From: Salinivenus lutea
Lineage (GTDB): Bacteria; Bacteroidota; Rhodothermia; Rhodothermales; Salinibacteraceae
NCBI GenBank assembly: GCA_002894685.1
Contig: NCRC01000034.1
Span: 1-34,966, forward strand
Length of the DNA stretch: 34,966 nucleotides
Direction of reading: 5' to 3'
In this document: piece by piece, positions 17,515-26,886 of the stretch
Numbering within the stretch: the first letter of the stretch is position 1
Layout of the letters: each line of letters begins with the position of its first letter
The notes under the pieces: model-generated
Databases searched by the model: none
What the model was told of the DNA's origin: nothing
Seen by the model: the letters and a program-made list of their open reading frames with translations, nothing else
Translations under genes and position numbers: made by a program

Positions 17515-18927
17515 TTACGCAAAGGTGGGCCTGGTCTTAAAAACCTGATACGTAGCGTCCGCCATTGCCAGCAGGAGCCACGTGATGCCCAGGTTCAGGG
17601 CGAAGGCCCCCATCCCCGTAAGTAGAACGCCCATAAACGGCGGAAGAATCAAGACAATCGAAAAAGCGATTACCCCAATTTCTTGACCGGAACTCCTCGC
17701 AACATACGATGCATTGCGAAACGAAAGAAATACGAATATAAAAAACAAGCTGGTTCCGACAATACCCAAATTTGATATCAAGAACGCTCCGAATGATAGA
17801 GACAAACTACTCCCGTACCCAACCCCAAGGATCGGGTTTTTCAGGAAAATATCCAGTCCGTGTAGCATAACTGTACGACGTATCTGGCCCGATCCTGCCT
17901 CTCCTTGAAACTTGGCGACGTGGTACTGCTGGACCCACTCGATAAACGATACGCCTCCAATTTCCAGGGTGGCCCCCGCAACCACCAGGAGTACTCCGCC
18001 TCCCAGCAACAACTTGACGACTGGACGAAAAGAAGCTGAATACCTGCCGGAGACAAAAATTGGAGCAAGTAGAAGCCACATTACAAATAGGAACATGCCA
18101 AAATATCCGGCCGTAGACCCGTTTATGATCAAAGAAAACACAATAAAGGCCAACTTGACCCGCGTATGCGGAATGATTTTCCCGGTGTTGGAGGCACTCA
18201 TTAGTGTTACTCCCACCAGAGCTCCGAGTCCTGTCAAGTAATACAGAGACGTATCTCCGGGCTCTCCTGCCAACGTGTATGACCGAAAAAATTGCCCAAA
18301 GGTACCGACACCTGGTGCTTTAATATTGACTGGACCCACTGAAAAGAGGCTCAACAAGTCTCTATACAACCCACCCTGACCAATTGTAAACAGGACTCCT
18401 CCCAGTACCGAGGAGGCTCCCAGCACCACAGCCGCCCATACCAGAATGTTGAGGGCCGTTTTTAGATCTGAAACCGACTTCATTTCTCTTGCCAGAAAGA
18501 GATACAGAAGGAATCCCCAAAGGGGAAAAATTACCTGGGTAAAGTTTTGGACCGATAATCGAAGTGTCTCTAAGTTGGCATACACCTCACTCCACTTCCC
18601 TCCTTGAGCAAGGACCTGGACCGACCCCGACCTTACCGCTGCCATGGCTATCGAGAAGAAACACACCGCTATGAAGATGAGACCCGCCACCTTCGACGAG
18701 GAGGACCGAAAATGTAGACTTTTCGTCCAGAGCCCATCGATTACACAACGCGCTATAAATAGAGACCCGAAGAACTGGAACCCGTTGATCATCGTGACTC
18801 CGATGTCGACGATCGCAATCACCGTAATTGGGATCGACGCCACCGTCACCCACAGCAGTGATCTCCGACCACGCAGAAACAGGACCAGCCCGAGAGGAAT
18901 CAAAATGTAGCCGATAGGAGAAATCAC
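17515..18927 (-). CDS. Wzy-like O-antigen/exopolysaccharide polymerase
   Basis: A 470-aa integral membrane protein with about eleven or twelve hydrophobic segments across its length. A larger non-cytoplasmic loop lies near residues 310-345 (GVSFIEWVQQYHVAKFQ...RRTVMLHGLDIFLKNPILGVGYG); the motif ...KNPILGVGYG is typical of the Wzy_C/O-antigen ligase superfamily. It should join lipid-linked repeat units on the periplasmic face. Sequence divergence is normal for this class, so assignment rests on topology, the GVGYG loop and the position among glycosyltransferases with a Wzx in the same operon. A ligase role is the alternative. Confidence 0.85.
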   Translation of the reverse strand: MISPIGYILIPLGLVLFLRGRRSLLWVTVASIPITVIAIVDIGVTMINGFQFFGSLFIARCVIDGLWTKSLHFRSSSSKVAGLIFIAVCFFSIAMAAVRSGSVQVLAQGGKWSEVYANLETLRLSVQNFTQVIFPLWGFLLYLFLAREMKSVSDLKTALNILVWAAVVLGASSVLGGVLFTIGQGGLYRDLLSLFSVGPVNIKAPGVGTFGQFFRSYTLAGEPGDTSLYYLTGLGALVGVTLMSASNTGKIIPHTRVKLAFIVFSLIINGSTAGYFGMFLFVMWLLLAPIFVSGRYSASFRPVVKLLLGGGVLLVVAGATLEIGGVSFIEWVQQYHVAKFQGEAGSGQIRRTVMLHGLDIFLKNPILGVGYGSSLSLSFGAFLISNLGIVGTSLFFIFVFLSFRNASYVARSSGQEIGVIAFSIVLILPPFMGVLLTGMGAFALNLGITWLLLAMADATYQVFKTRPTFA

Positions 18928-18976
18928 GGCCCAGGCAGATCTTGAGACACGGAGTGTAGTAGGCCTCGTTCTTTAA

Positions 18977-20011
18977 TCAGCGTCCGTATTTGTGGACGAT
19001 TTCTTCGAAGGTGCGGGCCCAAACGTCTGGCCCGAAGTTCGTTGCGAGCTGTCTGCTCGTGTCCGAGGCATTTGCGAGCCAGTCACGGCTCTTGCTCGCT
19101 CCGGCCCGCATCGCATCTTTTAGGGACTGCACCGAACCCACTTGATGCACAAATCCGTTTTCTGCGGTCACGAGGTCTGGGGCCGCCCCCACATTCTCGC
19201 TTACAATTAGGCCGCACCCGCTCAGCGCGGCCTCGTGCACCACCAGGCCCCAGTGGTCCTCTCGGCTGGGGAGAAGCAAAAATCGACTCTCACGCATTCT
19301 CTGAGCAACATCTTCCGGCTGCAGAAATCCTTCAACTTCGATTCCGGGCTCCTCTTCAGGAATTGATTTTTCTCCCTCTCCCACGACTCGAAGGGTCCAA
19401 TCCGGATGGTCGCGCCGGAATCTCCGAAAAGCCCGGTTCAGCCGATCGATGTTCTTTCGAGGAATGAGCTGCCCCACGAAGAGCATCGTCTTCTCCCGCC
19501 GGTGAAGCGGCGGTCCCAACGTAAAAACGTCGGGGTCGGCCCCGTACATCCCTTCGAAGATGTGGCGGTCACGCATGCCTAGAAACCGGCAGAGCCGCCG
19601 ACCTGATGCGCCCGGCACCCATACTGCATCGAACCAGCGTCGATACCGAATCCGGAAGACAAGCGCGCCGACCCACTGGCGAATTGAATTCTTCCAGCAG
19701 TTGTCAATCATAGACACCACACGACCACCGTTCTGGCGCACCTCATGCCCAAGAGTATTGAAGCCAGTGTATCGCCACCCAGTATAGATCAGTAGATCAG
19801 GTACAGGCAACCCGATGTCATCCCAGAATTGAGTCTGAGAGTTGTCTATCCAGTTTATGGGTCGGCCGAGCTCGTCTTCCATTCCTTCGATTGGCACCGA
19901 CGGTTTCGACCCGATCACATCCACGTGGGCCTCCACCCGTTCGATTCCGGCCCGAATCAATCGAGCTCCGTAAAAGGGAAGACCGTTCCAAGCAATTGCG
20001 ATTCGTGTCAC
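18977..20011 (-). CDS. GT4 glycosyltransferase
   Basis: A 344-aa glycosyltransferase. The C-terminal donor domain has MLFVGQLIPRKNIDRLNRAFRRF, VVGEGE and LLLPSREDHWGLVVHEAALSGCGLIVSE, the E......E motif of GT4 enzymes. The N-terminal half (ITYTGWR-like LLIYTGWRYTGFN, AVWVPGASG) is less typical. GTG 20011 is chosen because its GTGA overlaps the stop (TGA 20008-20010) of the upstream glycosyltransferase, a classic coupled start, and because it opens VTRIAIAWNG; the ATG at 20062 would overlap the upstream gene by 55 bp. Specificity is unknown. Confidence 0.88.
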   Translation of the reverse strand: MTRIAIAWNGLPFYGARLIRAGIERVEAHVDVIGSKPSVPIEGMEDELGRPINWIDNSQTQFWDDIGLPVPDLLIYTGWRYTGFNTLGHEVRQNGGRVVSMIDNCWKNSIRQWVGALVFRIRYRRWFDAVWVPGASGRRLCRFLGMRDRHIFEGMYGADPDVFTLGPPLHRREKTMLFVGQLIPRKNIDRLNRAFRRFRRDHPDWTLRVVGEGEKSIPEEEPGIEVEGFLQPEDVAQRMRESRFLLLPSREDHWGLVVHEAALSGCGLIVSENVGAAPDLVTAENGFVHQVGSVQSLKDAMRAGASKSRDWLANASDTSRQLATNFGPDVWARTFEEIVHKYGR

Positions 20012-21108
20012 GCCTCCACCTTCGTCGTTGTTCGATGAGGGAGAAGATCTCGTTCCAGCCACATAAGAAACCGCTCAGATATGTGCCGCCAACTGATGCT
20101 TTGAAGATCGTAATCAATCTGGTCCTGAACACGGCTCGCCTCTACGACCTGGTGCGCCAGAGATTCCGGCTCGTTGGGAGAATAGTAGAAGCCGTCGTCG
20201 CCGAGATAAGCGGCGGCCTCCCCGATGCGACACGTGACGATGGGTCTCCGGTAAGCCATGTACATCGGGATTTTGCTGGGACACCGCGCCTTGTCCTTGA
20301 CGGTGTCAAACATCGGCGCCAGAAAAACATCCGCGGACGACAGGTAATCGTCCACCATCTCGTCGTCAACGTACCCCTCAAAGCGGATGTGGTCTTCAAT
20401 GTCGAGTGAGCGGGCGCGTTCAATTGCCTGTTGCCGTTCAGGCCCATCCCCCAAGATGATGTATTCTACCGGTTCTCCGGATTCCACAACGTGTGCGACG
20501 GAGTCCACAATGTCGAGGATACCGTACGAAGCGTACAGTGACCCCATGTACACGACTCGGGAGGTGCCGCTGCCCGGTTCTGTATTTTGGATAGCCCGGG
20601 TTTCATCCATTGCTACTCCATACGGAAGACGCAGTTTTTTTGTAAACCCGAGGGCGTCTCGATTCCGATAAGTATGAAGCAAGAATTTACTCGCGAGCAC
20701 AAGGCCATCGGCAAACATTACACTCCCCCATTCCAGAAACGCATTCTTTACCCGTTGCAGGGTGTTGCTCTCGTGATTGGCCGAAAGGAGCTCAGCGTGC
20801 TCCACGACGGTAACATTGCCTAGCAGTGCTGCAAGATTGCGAACGCCCCACCCGCAGGCGTATATTACGTCGGGACGTCGTCTCCGGAGAATGAGTGCTT
20901 TCTGCTGGACCTCCTGAAGCAGTCCTGAACCTGAGAAGAAGATCTTCTCCTCCTCAATCGAAGAGAAATAGTCCCGATTTTCTGCGGTATCTTGCGCAAC
21001 GATGCTGACCCAGTGTCCTGCTTCGAGGAGGTGGGGGGCGAGTCCCTTCGCCCGCTTCATCATAGCGTTATCGCTGAAGGTCCCGATGGTGAGGAAGCAG
21101 ATGTGCAT
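20008..21108 (-). CDS. GT4 glycosyltransferase
   Basis: A 366-aa GT-B enzyme. It starts MHICFLTIGTFSDNAMMKRAKGLAPHLLEAGHWVS, a common acceptor-domain opening. The donor domain has RVVYMGSLYASYGILDIVDSV, YIILGDGPERQQAIERA, RFEGYVDDEMVDDYLSSADVFLAPM and a KIPMYMAYRRPIVT block. The usual ExxG motif is replaced by CPSKIPMYMAYRRP, as in the WbuB/GT4 subset that uses a K-x-x-E-like pattern, so donor contact residues are less certain. It is translationally coupled to the next gene by a 4-nt overlap. A 600-bp non-coding stretch lies upstream, so it may begin a new transcript segment. Confidence 0.88.
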   Translation of the reverse strand: MHICFLTIGTFSDNAMMKRAKGLAPHLLEAGHWVSIVAQDTAENRDYFSSIEEEKIFFSGSGLLQEVQQKALILRRRRPDVIYACGWGVRNLAALLGNVTVVEHAELLSANHESNTLQRVKNAFLEWGSVMFADGLVLASKFLLHTYRNRDALGFTKKLRLPYGVAMDETRAIQNTEPGSGTSRVVYMGSLYASYGILDIVDSVAHVVESGEPVEYIILGDGPERQQAIERARSLDIEDHIRFEGYVDDEMVDDYLSSADVFLAPMFDTVKDKARCPSKIPMYMAYRRPIVTCRIGEAAAYLGDDGFYYSPNEPESLAHQVVEASRVQDQIDYDLQSISWRHISERFLMWLERDLLPHRTTTKVEA

Positions 21109-21704
21109 GGAGCTAGGGGTAGCCGAGAAGAACAGATCTCTAGAGCGAGGAGGATTTTTTTACTTTGCAGAAGGTCACCTCCGAAAGAGATATTCGCCGC
21201 CGTCGGTATCGGGCAGCTACCCGACCGACAGAAGGAGAACGAATTTTTGATAAGTGATAACATCGATTCACGACTGATCGCACGATACGGCAAAAAACCG
21301 CGGCAAGGTCTCAAGAGCGAGTGTGTCCGTATGTCTCTGTACTTGGCGAAGTCTCGTGGACTTTGCAAGAGCGTAAGCACGCAGCTTCAAACACCGTCCA
21401 ACGGATGGAGTCGGATTGTGACCATACTTGTCTTATTGGTCGAATATACCGGTGCAGTTTTCTGTTTGGTCAACCGGGTCGCATAGCTCTTGGATACCGA
21501 CGACCTCTAATTAAGGTCGACTCGCCACCAGCCCCGTTCACATGCTTCCGCTTCGGTCCGTGACGATGATAAGAAGAATCGATCTGCGAGTTAGCAACGT
21601 CATCACAGCCCGGGCTCCAGGGACAACGGCTCCATCGCCTCAGGGATTGGCGTTTGAATGCGTACTGAGTCCCTCCGCACTCTTGCCAGGTGACTGACCT
21701 TATA
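21109..21704. other. 596-bp gap without a convincing gene
   Basis: Within an otherwise tightly packed operon this stretch holds only short, unsupported frames on both strands. One minus-strand frame (about 21520-21690) reads WQECGGTQYAFKRQSLRRW followed by CDDVANSQIDSSYHRHG. It faintly resembles the zinc-finger start of some transposases, but I cannot support that. It may be an insertion or deletion scar; a promoter for 20008-21108 would also have to lie here. Confidence 0.35.
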
Positions 21705-22682
21705 CTAGTATACTTCGTAGAGACATTCTCCATTTTTGTACTTTTCGAAATACTTTTTTTGGATTGACGGGTGAACCCAAGGTCTAAATTTTTCTACAAA
21801 CGAATAAAACATATCTTTTACTGTGTTACTATACCCCACTTCTATACTCCTAATTTCTTTTTCCATATTTTTTATTTCATAACCCATGTAATCTAGCCTC
21901 TCTTTTCCTATCCATTTTATATACCTTAAGCACCATTTTTTTCGTATGCTGTTTACAACCGAATTTTTCCATTTTTCAATCGGCTCTTTCGATATTTGAG
22001 AGTACTCTTCTATACCTGTTGGATCTCCCAGCCTTCCCTCAACTTCCTTACCTAAGTTATTTTTCCCCACTTTAAGATATTCATTTGTTCCTATGTAATC
22101 CAAAATTTGGCGTATTTCATTGTTTTTTTCTTTTAATATTTTTTCGTACTTCACTTCGTAAGTTTTTTGTGGTCCATACTTCTGTGCTATTTTTGTAAGA
22201 TTTTTTATGCCCTTAAATAGGTCGATCTTGTAATGGCCAAAGTGCCAATGGCCGTTGCACCACGTATTCGAGATAGAGGCTGCGATCGAAAGGGGGTTTC
22301 GCCATAAAAATATGAACTTAGCATTGGGAAATGCGTCGATGATTTGATCAGCGATAAGATGATAACGAGGCGTCTTATCCACGAAATATGTCGCGCTATC
22401 TTCCGCAGCCCGCTCGTAAAGCGTGCTTCCGTATGCATAAAGAGCATCGGCATACGCCTGGTCCCCTTCCCCTAATTTAGCAATAAAGTCCTCTAGTCCT
22501 TTCCTAGCAGTTTCGTGTCCGTATTCTGCATAGAGGTTGCCCCGAGTCCCAAAGGCGGGAGGAAGCAGCACCCAAGGCTCCGCACAGGTATCTATCTCGG
22601 TATGACAACCGAGGATTCGCTGCAGGAGAGTGGAGCCCGAGCGTGGAAGGGAAAAAATAAAAACAGGCTTTATTTTGCTCAC
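21705..22682 (-). CDS. Sulfotransferase with a two-part base composition
   Basis: A 325-aa sulfotransferase-family protein. The 5'-phosphosulfate loop is SLPRSGSTLLQRIL (11-24), and a 3'-phosphate-like motif is FLWRNPLSIAASISNTW (about 130-146). TPRYHLIADQIIDAFPNAKF is the family spacer. The GTG at 22682 must be the start or close to it, because an in-frame stop lies directly before it. The N-terminal 155 codons have moderate GC; from about 22215 leftward the gene turns AT-rich and lysine/asparagine-rich (KEKNNEIRQILDYIG, KKYFEKYKNGECLYE). The frame is intact across the change, so the gene may be a mosaic. It is the third sulfotransferase in the locus. Confidence 0.85.
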   Translation of the reverse strand: MSKIKPVFIFSLPRSGSTLLQRILGCHTEIDTCAEPWVLLPPAFGTRGNLYAEYGHETARKGLEDFIAKLGEGDQAYADALYAYGSTLYERAAEDSATYFVDKTPRYHLIADQIIDAFPNAKFIFLWRNPLSIAASISNTWCNGHWHFGHYKIDLFKGIKNLTKIAQKYGPQKTYEVKYEKILKEKNNEIRQILDYIGTNEYLKVGKNNLGKEVEGRLGDPTGIEEYSQISKEPIEKWKNSVVNSIRKKWCLRYIKWIGKERLDYMGYEIKNMEKEIRSIEVGYSNTVKDMFYSFVEKFRPWVHPSIQKKYFEKYKNGECLYEVY

Positions 22683-22851
22683 TCAGAGGAAGTAAGATAC
22701 TTAACTGCGTTGAACAACTGAAATATCTAAGGTGTAGTAAGGATAATATGCAGTGCCATTTTGATTAATCAATCTTTCATAACAAACGTGACTATGGTTT
22801 TTCTACTACTCAATTTGTAACATTTTGTCATCCCAGTTTATATGATTCTAT

Positions 22852-24027
22852 TTATTCAATAATATCAAGGATCGCTTTCCGGGCTTTGTTTTCATATTTT
22901 CCGATTATGTGCTTACTCGACACATACTTTGAGCATTTAGATGATAACTCTTTTATCTTTTGGGGGCTAAGTTGAGAACATTCATTAACAGCTTGCAACA
23001 CATCACTAACTGTAGGTTCGCTTATTCCAAAACCAAACTCAGAAAAATTTATGCCGGTCTCTGGGGTCACAATCGGGATTAGTCCACTCTTCATTGTAGT
23101 CAAAACAGAACCAGACTCGCCCTCGGAACAGGAGGGGAATAAGGAAAACATGCATTCATCAACTATATTTTCATACTTTTTACTAGAAATGTCCACCCAT
23201 CCATGATACTCAATATTTTCGTTCTTATTAATTTCACCTTTGTACTCGTCGAAAAAGTCGCCTTCAAAGGGTCCGCAAATATGCAGTTTTTTATTTTCTA
23301 TTTTATGAAATGCCTCAACGCAAAGATCTAACCCTTTATGTGCTAGTCCACTGCTTCCAAGCCACATAAAGTTAGGAGTACATTTATCTACTTTTTTTTC
23401 GTTATTTACAGGAGGAACCTTATTAGGCACGGTTACCGGAATTTGATAAATAGGTCCATCGAAATGATCTCTATAGGTATCGGCCGTACCATTTCCTGTG
23501 CATAAGATTCCATCCGACAGAGTCGACGAAGCAAAATCGGGAAACTTTTTAATACGTCTCGGCTTAAGTAACCTTCCTCTCCTATTTTCAATAGCCCGGA
23601 GTCTGTCCATTTCAGCATAATTCCTATATTTACTTGATTCTCCAGTTGCTAAGTACACCCTATATCCTGTGTAATTTTTATAAAAGCTATTTTCTATAGG
23701 GTATCCCTGACCAACAATTATGTCGTATTTACTATAATCGATATCTTTATCATACTGCACCCCAAAAACATCAACTTCATATCCAATATCTACTAGTACT
23801 CTGGCTATTGCCTTGGCCTCGTCAGTATTACTATGATCTACGTTTTTATCGCTTATAAAGGGAATTATTCTGTACGAAAGTAGTGCTTTTTTGTCACTCT
23901 TGTAGCCAAATACACTATATTTTTTATGGTATAAATATTTGTATATGTCTTCGGCAAAGTACTCATATAATTTGCTTTTTTTAACATATTGCTTCAGTTT
24001 TTCTTTCATATTTCTTGACATTATCAT
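22852..24027 (-). CDS. GT4-like glycosyltransferase, low GC
   Basis: A 391-aa protein from ATG 24027 (ATG 24021 and 24009 are alternatives). The C-terminal half is GT-B donor-like: NFMWLGSSGLAHKGLDLCVEAFHKI, LHICGPFEGDF, NIEYHGWVDISSKKYENIV, then FSLFPSCSEGESGSVLTTMKSGLIPIVT, where E-G-x-S-G-S replaces the ExFG motif. The N-terminal half (FISDKNVDHSNTDEAKAIARVLVDIGYEVDVFG) resembles acceptor domains of the group. The gene and both of its borders are strongly AT-rich and the protein is lysine-rich, unlike most neighbours, which suggests horizontal import. AT-rich spacers of about 170 and 250 bp flank it; the IS256 remnant follows upstream. Confidence 0.82.
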   Translation of the reverse strand: MIMSRNMKEKLKQYVKKSKLYEYFAEDIYKYLYHKKYSVFGYKSDKKALLSYRIIPFISDKNVDHSNTDEAKAIARVLVDIGYEVDVFGVQYDKDIDYSKYDIIVGQGYPIENSFYKNYTGYRVYLATGESSKYRNYAEMDRLRAIENRRGRLLKPRRIKKFPDFASSTLSDGILCTGNGTADTYRDHFDGPIYQIPVTVPNKVPPVNNEKKVDKCTPNFMWLGSSGLAHKGLDLCVEAFHKIENKKLHICGPFEGDFFDEYKGEINKNENIEYHGWVDISSKKYENIVDECMFSLFPSCSEGESGSVLTTMKSGLIPIVTPETGINFSEFGFGISEPTVSDVLQAVNECSQLSPQKIKELSSKCSKYVSSKHIIGKYENKARKAILDIIE

Positions 24028-24275
24028 CAAATTTGTTATACAGGCTTTAATAACTCTATACGACTTTCCAATTTTTTTTTCGATCTTCAGACTTGGCTAT
24101 ATTTTATTTACTTGTGAAGTTACCAAATAAGAGGTTAATTTAATTATTACATGCAACAATAGGTTAGGGGGTACTTTTGTGCAAAGACCAAGCCGGACCG
24201 ACACTGAGAAAGAGCCCCGAACTGCGTTAGGTTTAGATCTACTCTCTACAGTCGAACTAAAGGCACACATGTGCG

Positions 24276-25161
24276 ATGACTTTTCCCATCGATTTTAGCG
24301 ACGAGGAACTCGAAAAGCTCTTGCTCGGCGATATGTGCATAAAGCTACTTATGGAGAAGCTATTCAATCAAATTCTTCAGGCCGAGATGACGAAACATTC
24401 GGGGGCCGACTGGTACGAGGGAAGTCCAGTCCGGAGGGGCCATTGGAATGGCTTCTACGAGCGCCAGCTGAACACTCGCCGCCCAGCCACCCTTGAAGTG
24501 CCACTGTAAAGGCGGTCACCTTCTCAACGAAGCTCTTCGAGCGCTATCAGCGATCGGGAAGGGTCCTTGTTCTGGCTTTGATGGAGATCGTCGTTCACGG
24601 CGTGTCTCCTCGCCGGGTAAAGAAAATTGCCACTGAGCCTGTGGTCGGGAGCTTGCAAAGTCGACTCCCGGCTAACAAAGAAACTCCGCCAGCGGGTGAA
24701 GGCCTTGGACGGGCGGCCTCTGGAAGAAGACTATCCCTTATCTGTCTTCAGTCAAGATGCCTCGCCAGAGTGGAGTCCGGTCGACTGCGGTTCTTTTGGC
24801 AATCGGCATCAATGAAGGGGGACAGCGAGAAATACTCAGATGAACGAGGTCCTATAGTCTTTCAGTCAGCCGGAGGCCTGGCGGATCTTCGAGGAGATTC
24901 TCGAAGGAGAGTGATGACAGATGGTAACGTATTGTCAGTGACGCAGGTTAGACCGAAGAAATCGACATCTACAAGAAGCTTCAGGAAGAGGGGACCCCAA
25001 GTCCTACCAACCCCCAAAGAGAAGCTGGAAAACGGAACGGCAGTCCTCTCACTTCCTGGAAAGTACCACCGTCGATTGCGAACGACCAGGGTTACCCAAC
25101 GGCTAATCGTGGAGAATCGTCGGCGGGAGAAAGTCATTCAGATTTTCCCGAATGATATATA
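24276..25161 (+). mobile_element. Degenerate IS256-family transposase remnant
   Basis: An IS256 (transposase_mut) gene broken by frameshifts and an internal loss. The start at 24276 gives MTFPIDFSDEELEKLLLGD, LNQIL-type NQILQAEMTKHSGADWYE and RRGHWNGFYERQLNTR. After a stop at 24507-24509 a second frame continues TFSTKLFERYQRSGRVLVLALMEIVVHGVS. A third frame gives SRLTKKLRQRVKALDGRPLEEDYP (from about 24660), then scattered traces (QPEAWRIFEEILEGE). The C-terminal KYHRRLRTTRVTQRL...ENRRREKVIQIFPND ends near 25161. Much of the catalytic core is missing and the right end is cut. The left end may begin near 24165, where GC rises. It lies against the operon direction, between a glycosyltransferase and Wzx. 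Confidence 0.88.
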
Positions 25162-25225
25162 ACTTTTTCATTTTTAAGGTATTGAAACATTATTATTTAC
25201 TGTTCATTTCAGCTATTTAATTTAA

Positions 25226-26683
25226 TCAACATACAGGTATTCTACTTGCAACTACCTTACGGTACATATTTACTTCTTCTTCTGTACGAGTTACCAATAC
25301 ACTCAGAATCAATAGAACTATCCCAAATACTGCAGTTGAAACCTTTAGTATATTGCTTGCTATCGATACAGAAACCAGCCCACTGACCAACACGATACCT
25401 AGTATCCATAATTTCCCTTTTTTGTGTGGCTCGATACCAAACCAATATATACATTCTGATACCTGGAGTACATTTCTAGCACCGGAGGAAATCAACGTCG
25501 CCCATGCAGCACCAATAGACCCGTACCACGGAATCAACATATAATTAAGTGATATATTCGACACTATAAATATGAGAGTATTATAGAATTCCGCTTTGTG
25601 TCCGTCGGACATCTGCAGTAACGGTCCAGTGGGTCCAACCCAACCAGCAAGAAAATAAAACGAGGAAAGAACTACAAGAACATGAAACGTTGATTTTGTC
25701 GAATATCCCGAACCGAATATATGAAGTATTAACGGTCCCACTGCAACAAATACGAGGAGGACTACACCATTTATGAGAGCAATCCACCTACTAATGAATA
25801 AATAAGCTTCTTGGACACGCCGATCTGATTTGTTCCGATAACCTTGAGAGGCAATAGGCTTGAATATCGAGTACAATGCTCCCTGTACTGCGCCTACGGC
25901 CATTGCCAACTTCGAGGCTACTGTGTAGGTACCCACTGAAGTCGAATTCCCAAGCCACCCAAGCATTAAACGATCGGCTTGCTGTCCCAGAAAATAACTA
26001 AAGCCCACTATCATCAGGGGCGCAGAATAACCGACGATCCTGCGAATCTGTGACCATTGAATTGATAGAAGAGGACGGAACTGCAATCTCAAAACCTGTC
26101 TACCTTCCCATAAAGTACCCAGAACAAAACCCCCGACCACCGCCCAGGCAGCGCTTGTTGCAGTTTGGCTCCACAGAAAAAATGGCAGCAACAGCCCTAC
26201 TTTTGTGACACTCCTAATTGATTGTGCACCGGCAACCTGCCATGCACGTTCTTGTGCCTCCAGAACAGCCTGCAGCAGCTGGTACCCTACTCCGACCACA
26301 ATTGCAACCGACAGGACCCTTAAGGGAGATATCAGCGTTTCTTCACCGAAGGATAACGCCACCCAGGGTGCAGTCCCAAACAGTGTCAATCCGACTGCAA
26401 GCGCTGTCAATCCGCCTATAAAGAGAATTGTCCCATAAAGTCTTTCAGCATTTTCTTCTCCTTCACCTGAGAGAAAGCGGGGTATCGTATTCGGCAAACC
26501 AAACGCAGCGAACCGTCGGGCGATACCCATCACAGACAGCCCCAGCGCGAGCACGCCGAAGTCGCCCGGCCCCAACACGCGGCTCGCTACGAAAACAAAT
26601 GCAAATCCGAATCCCCGGCTGACTACATTTGCGATAAAGAATCCAGCCCCCCCCTTCAGAGTCCGACTGATTACCGACGCCAT
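25226..26683 (-). CDS. Wzx-like oligosaccharide flippase
   Basis: A 485-aa multi-pass membrane protein of the polysaccharide biosynthesis/MATE-like (Wzx) family. It begins MASVISRTLKGGAGFFIANVVSRGFGFAFVFVASRVLGPGDFGVLALGLSV, the family's standard first helix pair with the LGPxDFG motif. About twelve to fourteen hydrophobic segments follow, with FGLPNTIPRFL and FSYFLGQQADRLMLGWLGNSTSVGTYTVASKLA typical of flippases. It would move lipid-linked repeat units from the cytoplasmic to the periplasmic leaflet. ATG 26683 is chosen; the frame is open for 39 codons upstream without family resemblance. It ends 65 bp beyond the IS256 remnant. Confidence 0.92.
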   Translation of the reverse strand: MASVISRTLKGGAGFFIANVVSRGFGFAFVFVASRVLGPGDFGVLALGLSVMGIARRFAAFGLPNTIPRFLSGEGEENAERLYGTILFIGGLTALAVGLTLFGTAPWVALSFGEETLISPLRVLSVAIVVGVGYQLLQAVLEAQERAWQVAGAQSIRSVTKVGLLLPFFLWSQTATSAAWAVVGGFVLGTLWEGRQVLRLQFRPLLSIQWSQIRRIVGYSAPLMIVGFSYFLGQQADRLMLGWLGNSTSVGTYTVASKLAMAVGAVQGALYSIFKPIASQGYRNKSDRRVQEAYLFISRWIALINGVVLLVFVAVGPLILHIFGSGYSTKSTFHVLVVLSSFYFLAGWVGPTGPLLQMSDGHKAEFYNTLIFIVSNISLNYMLIPWYGSIGAAWATLISSGARNVLQVSECIYWFGIEPHKKGKLWILGIVLVSGLVSVSIASNILKVSTAVFGIVLLILSVLVTRTEEEVNMYRKVVASRIPVC

Positions 26684-26886
26684 AGAGCTCTTAGTTATAC
26701 AATCTGCTGGTTTACGGGTCACTTTACAGAGCCCAACAAACGGCCCCAAAAACTGCAACGTATTTCGGTTACGCGCCTCCAGTACACAACCTCTGCACAC
26801 TCGTGGTGCATTTCGTAGTACTTTCCTGTAATCTGAGGCTGTTTTCGCTACTGCTTTTAATAAATACTCAAGTATTTCATTGTATT

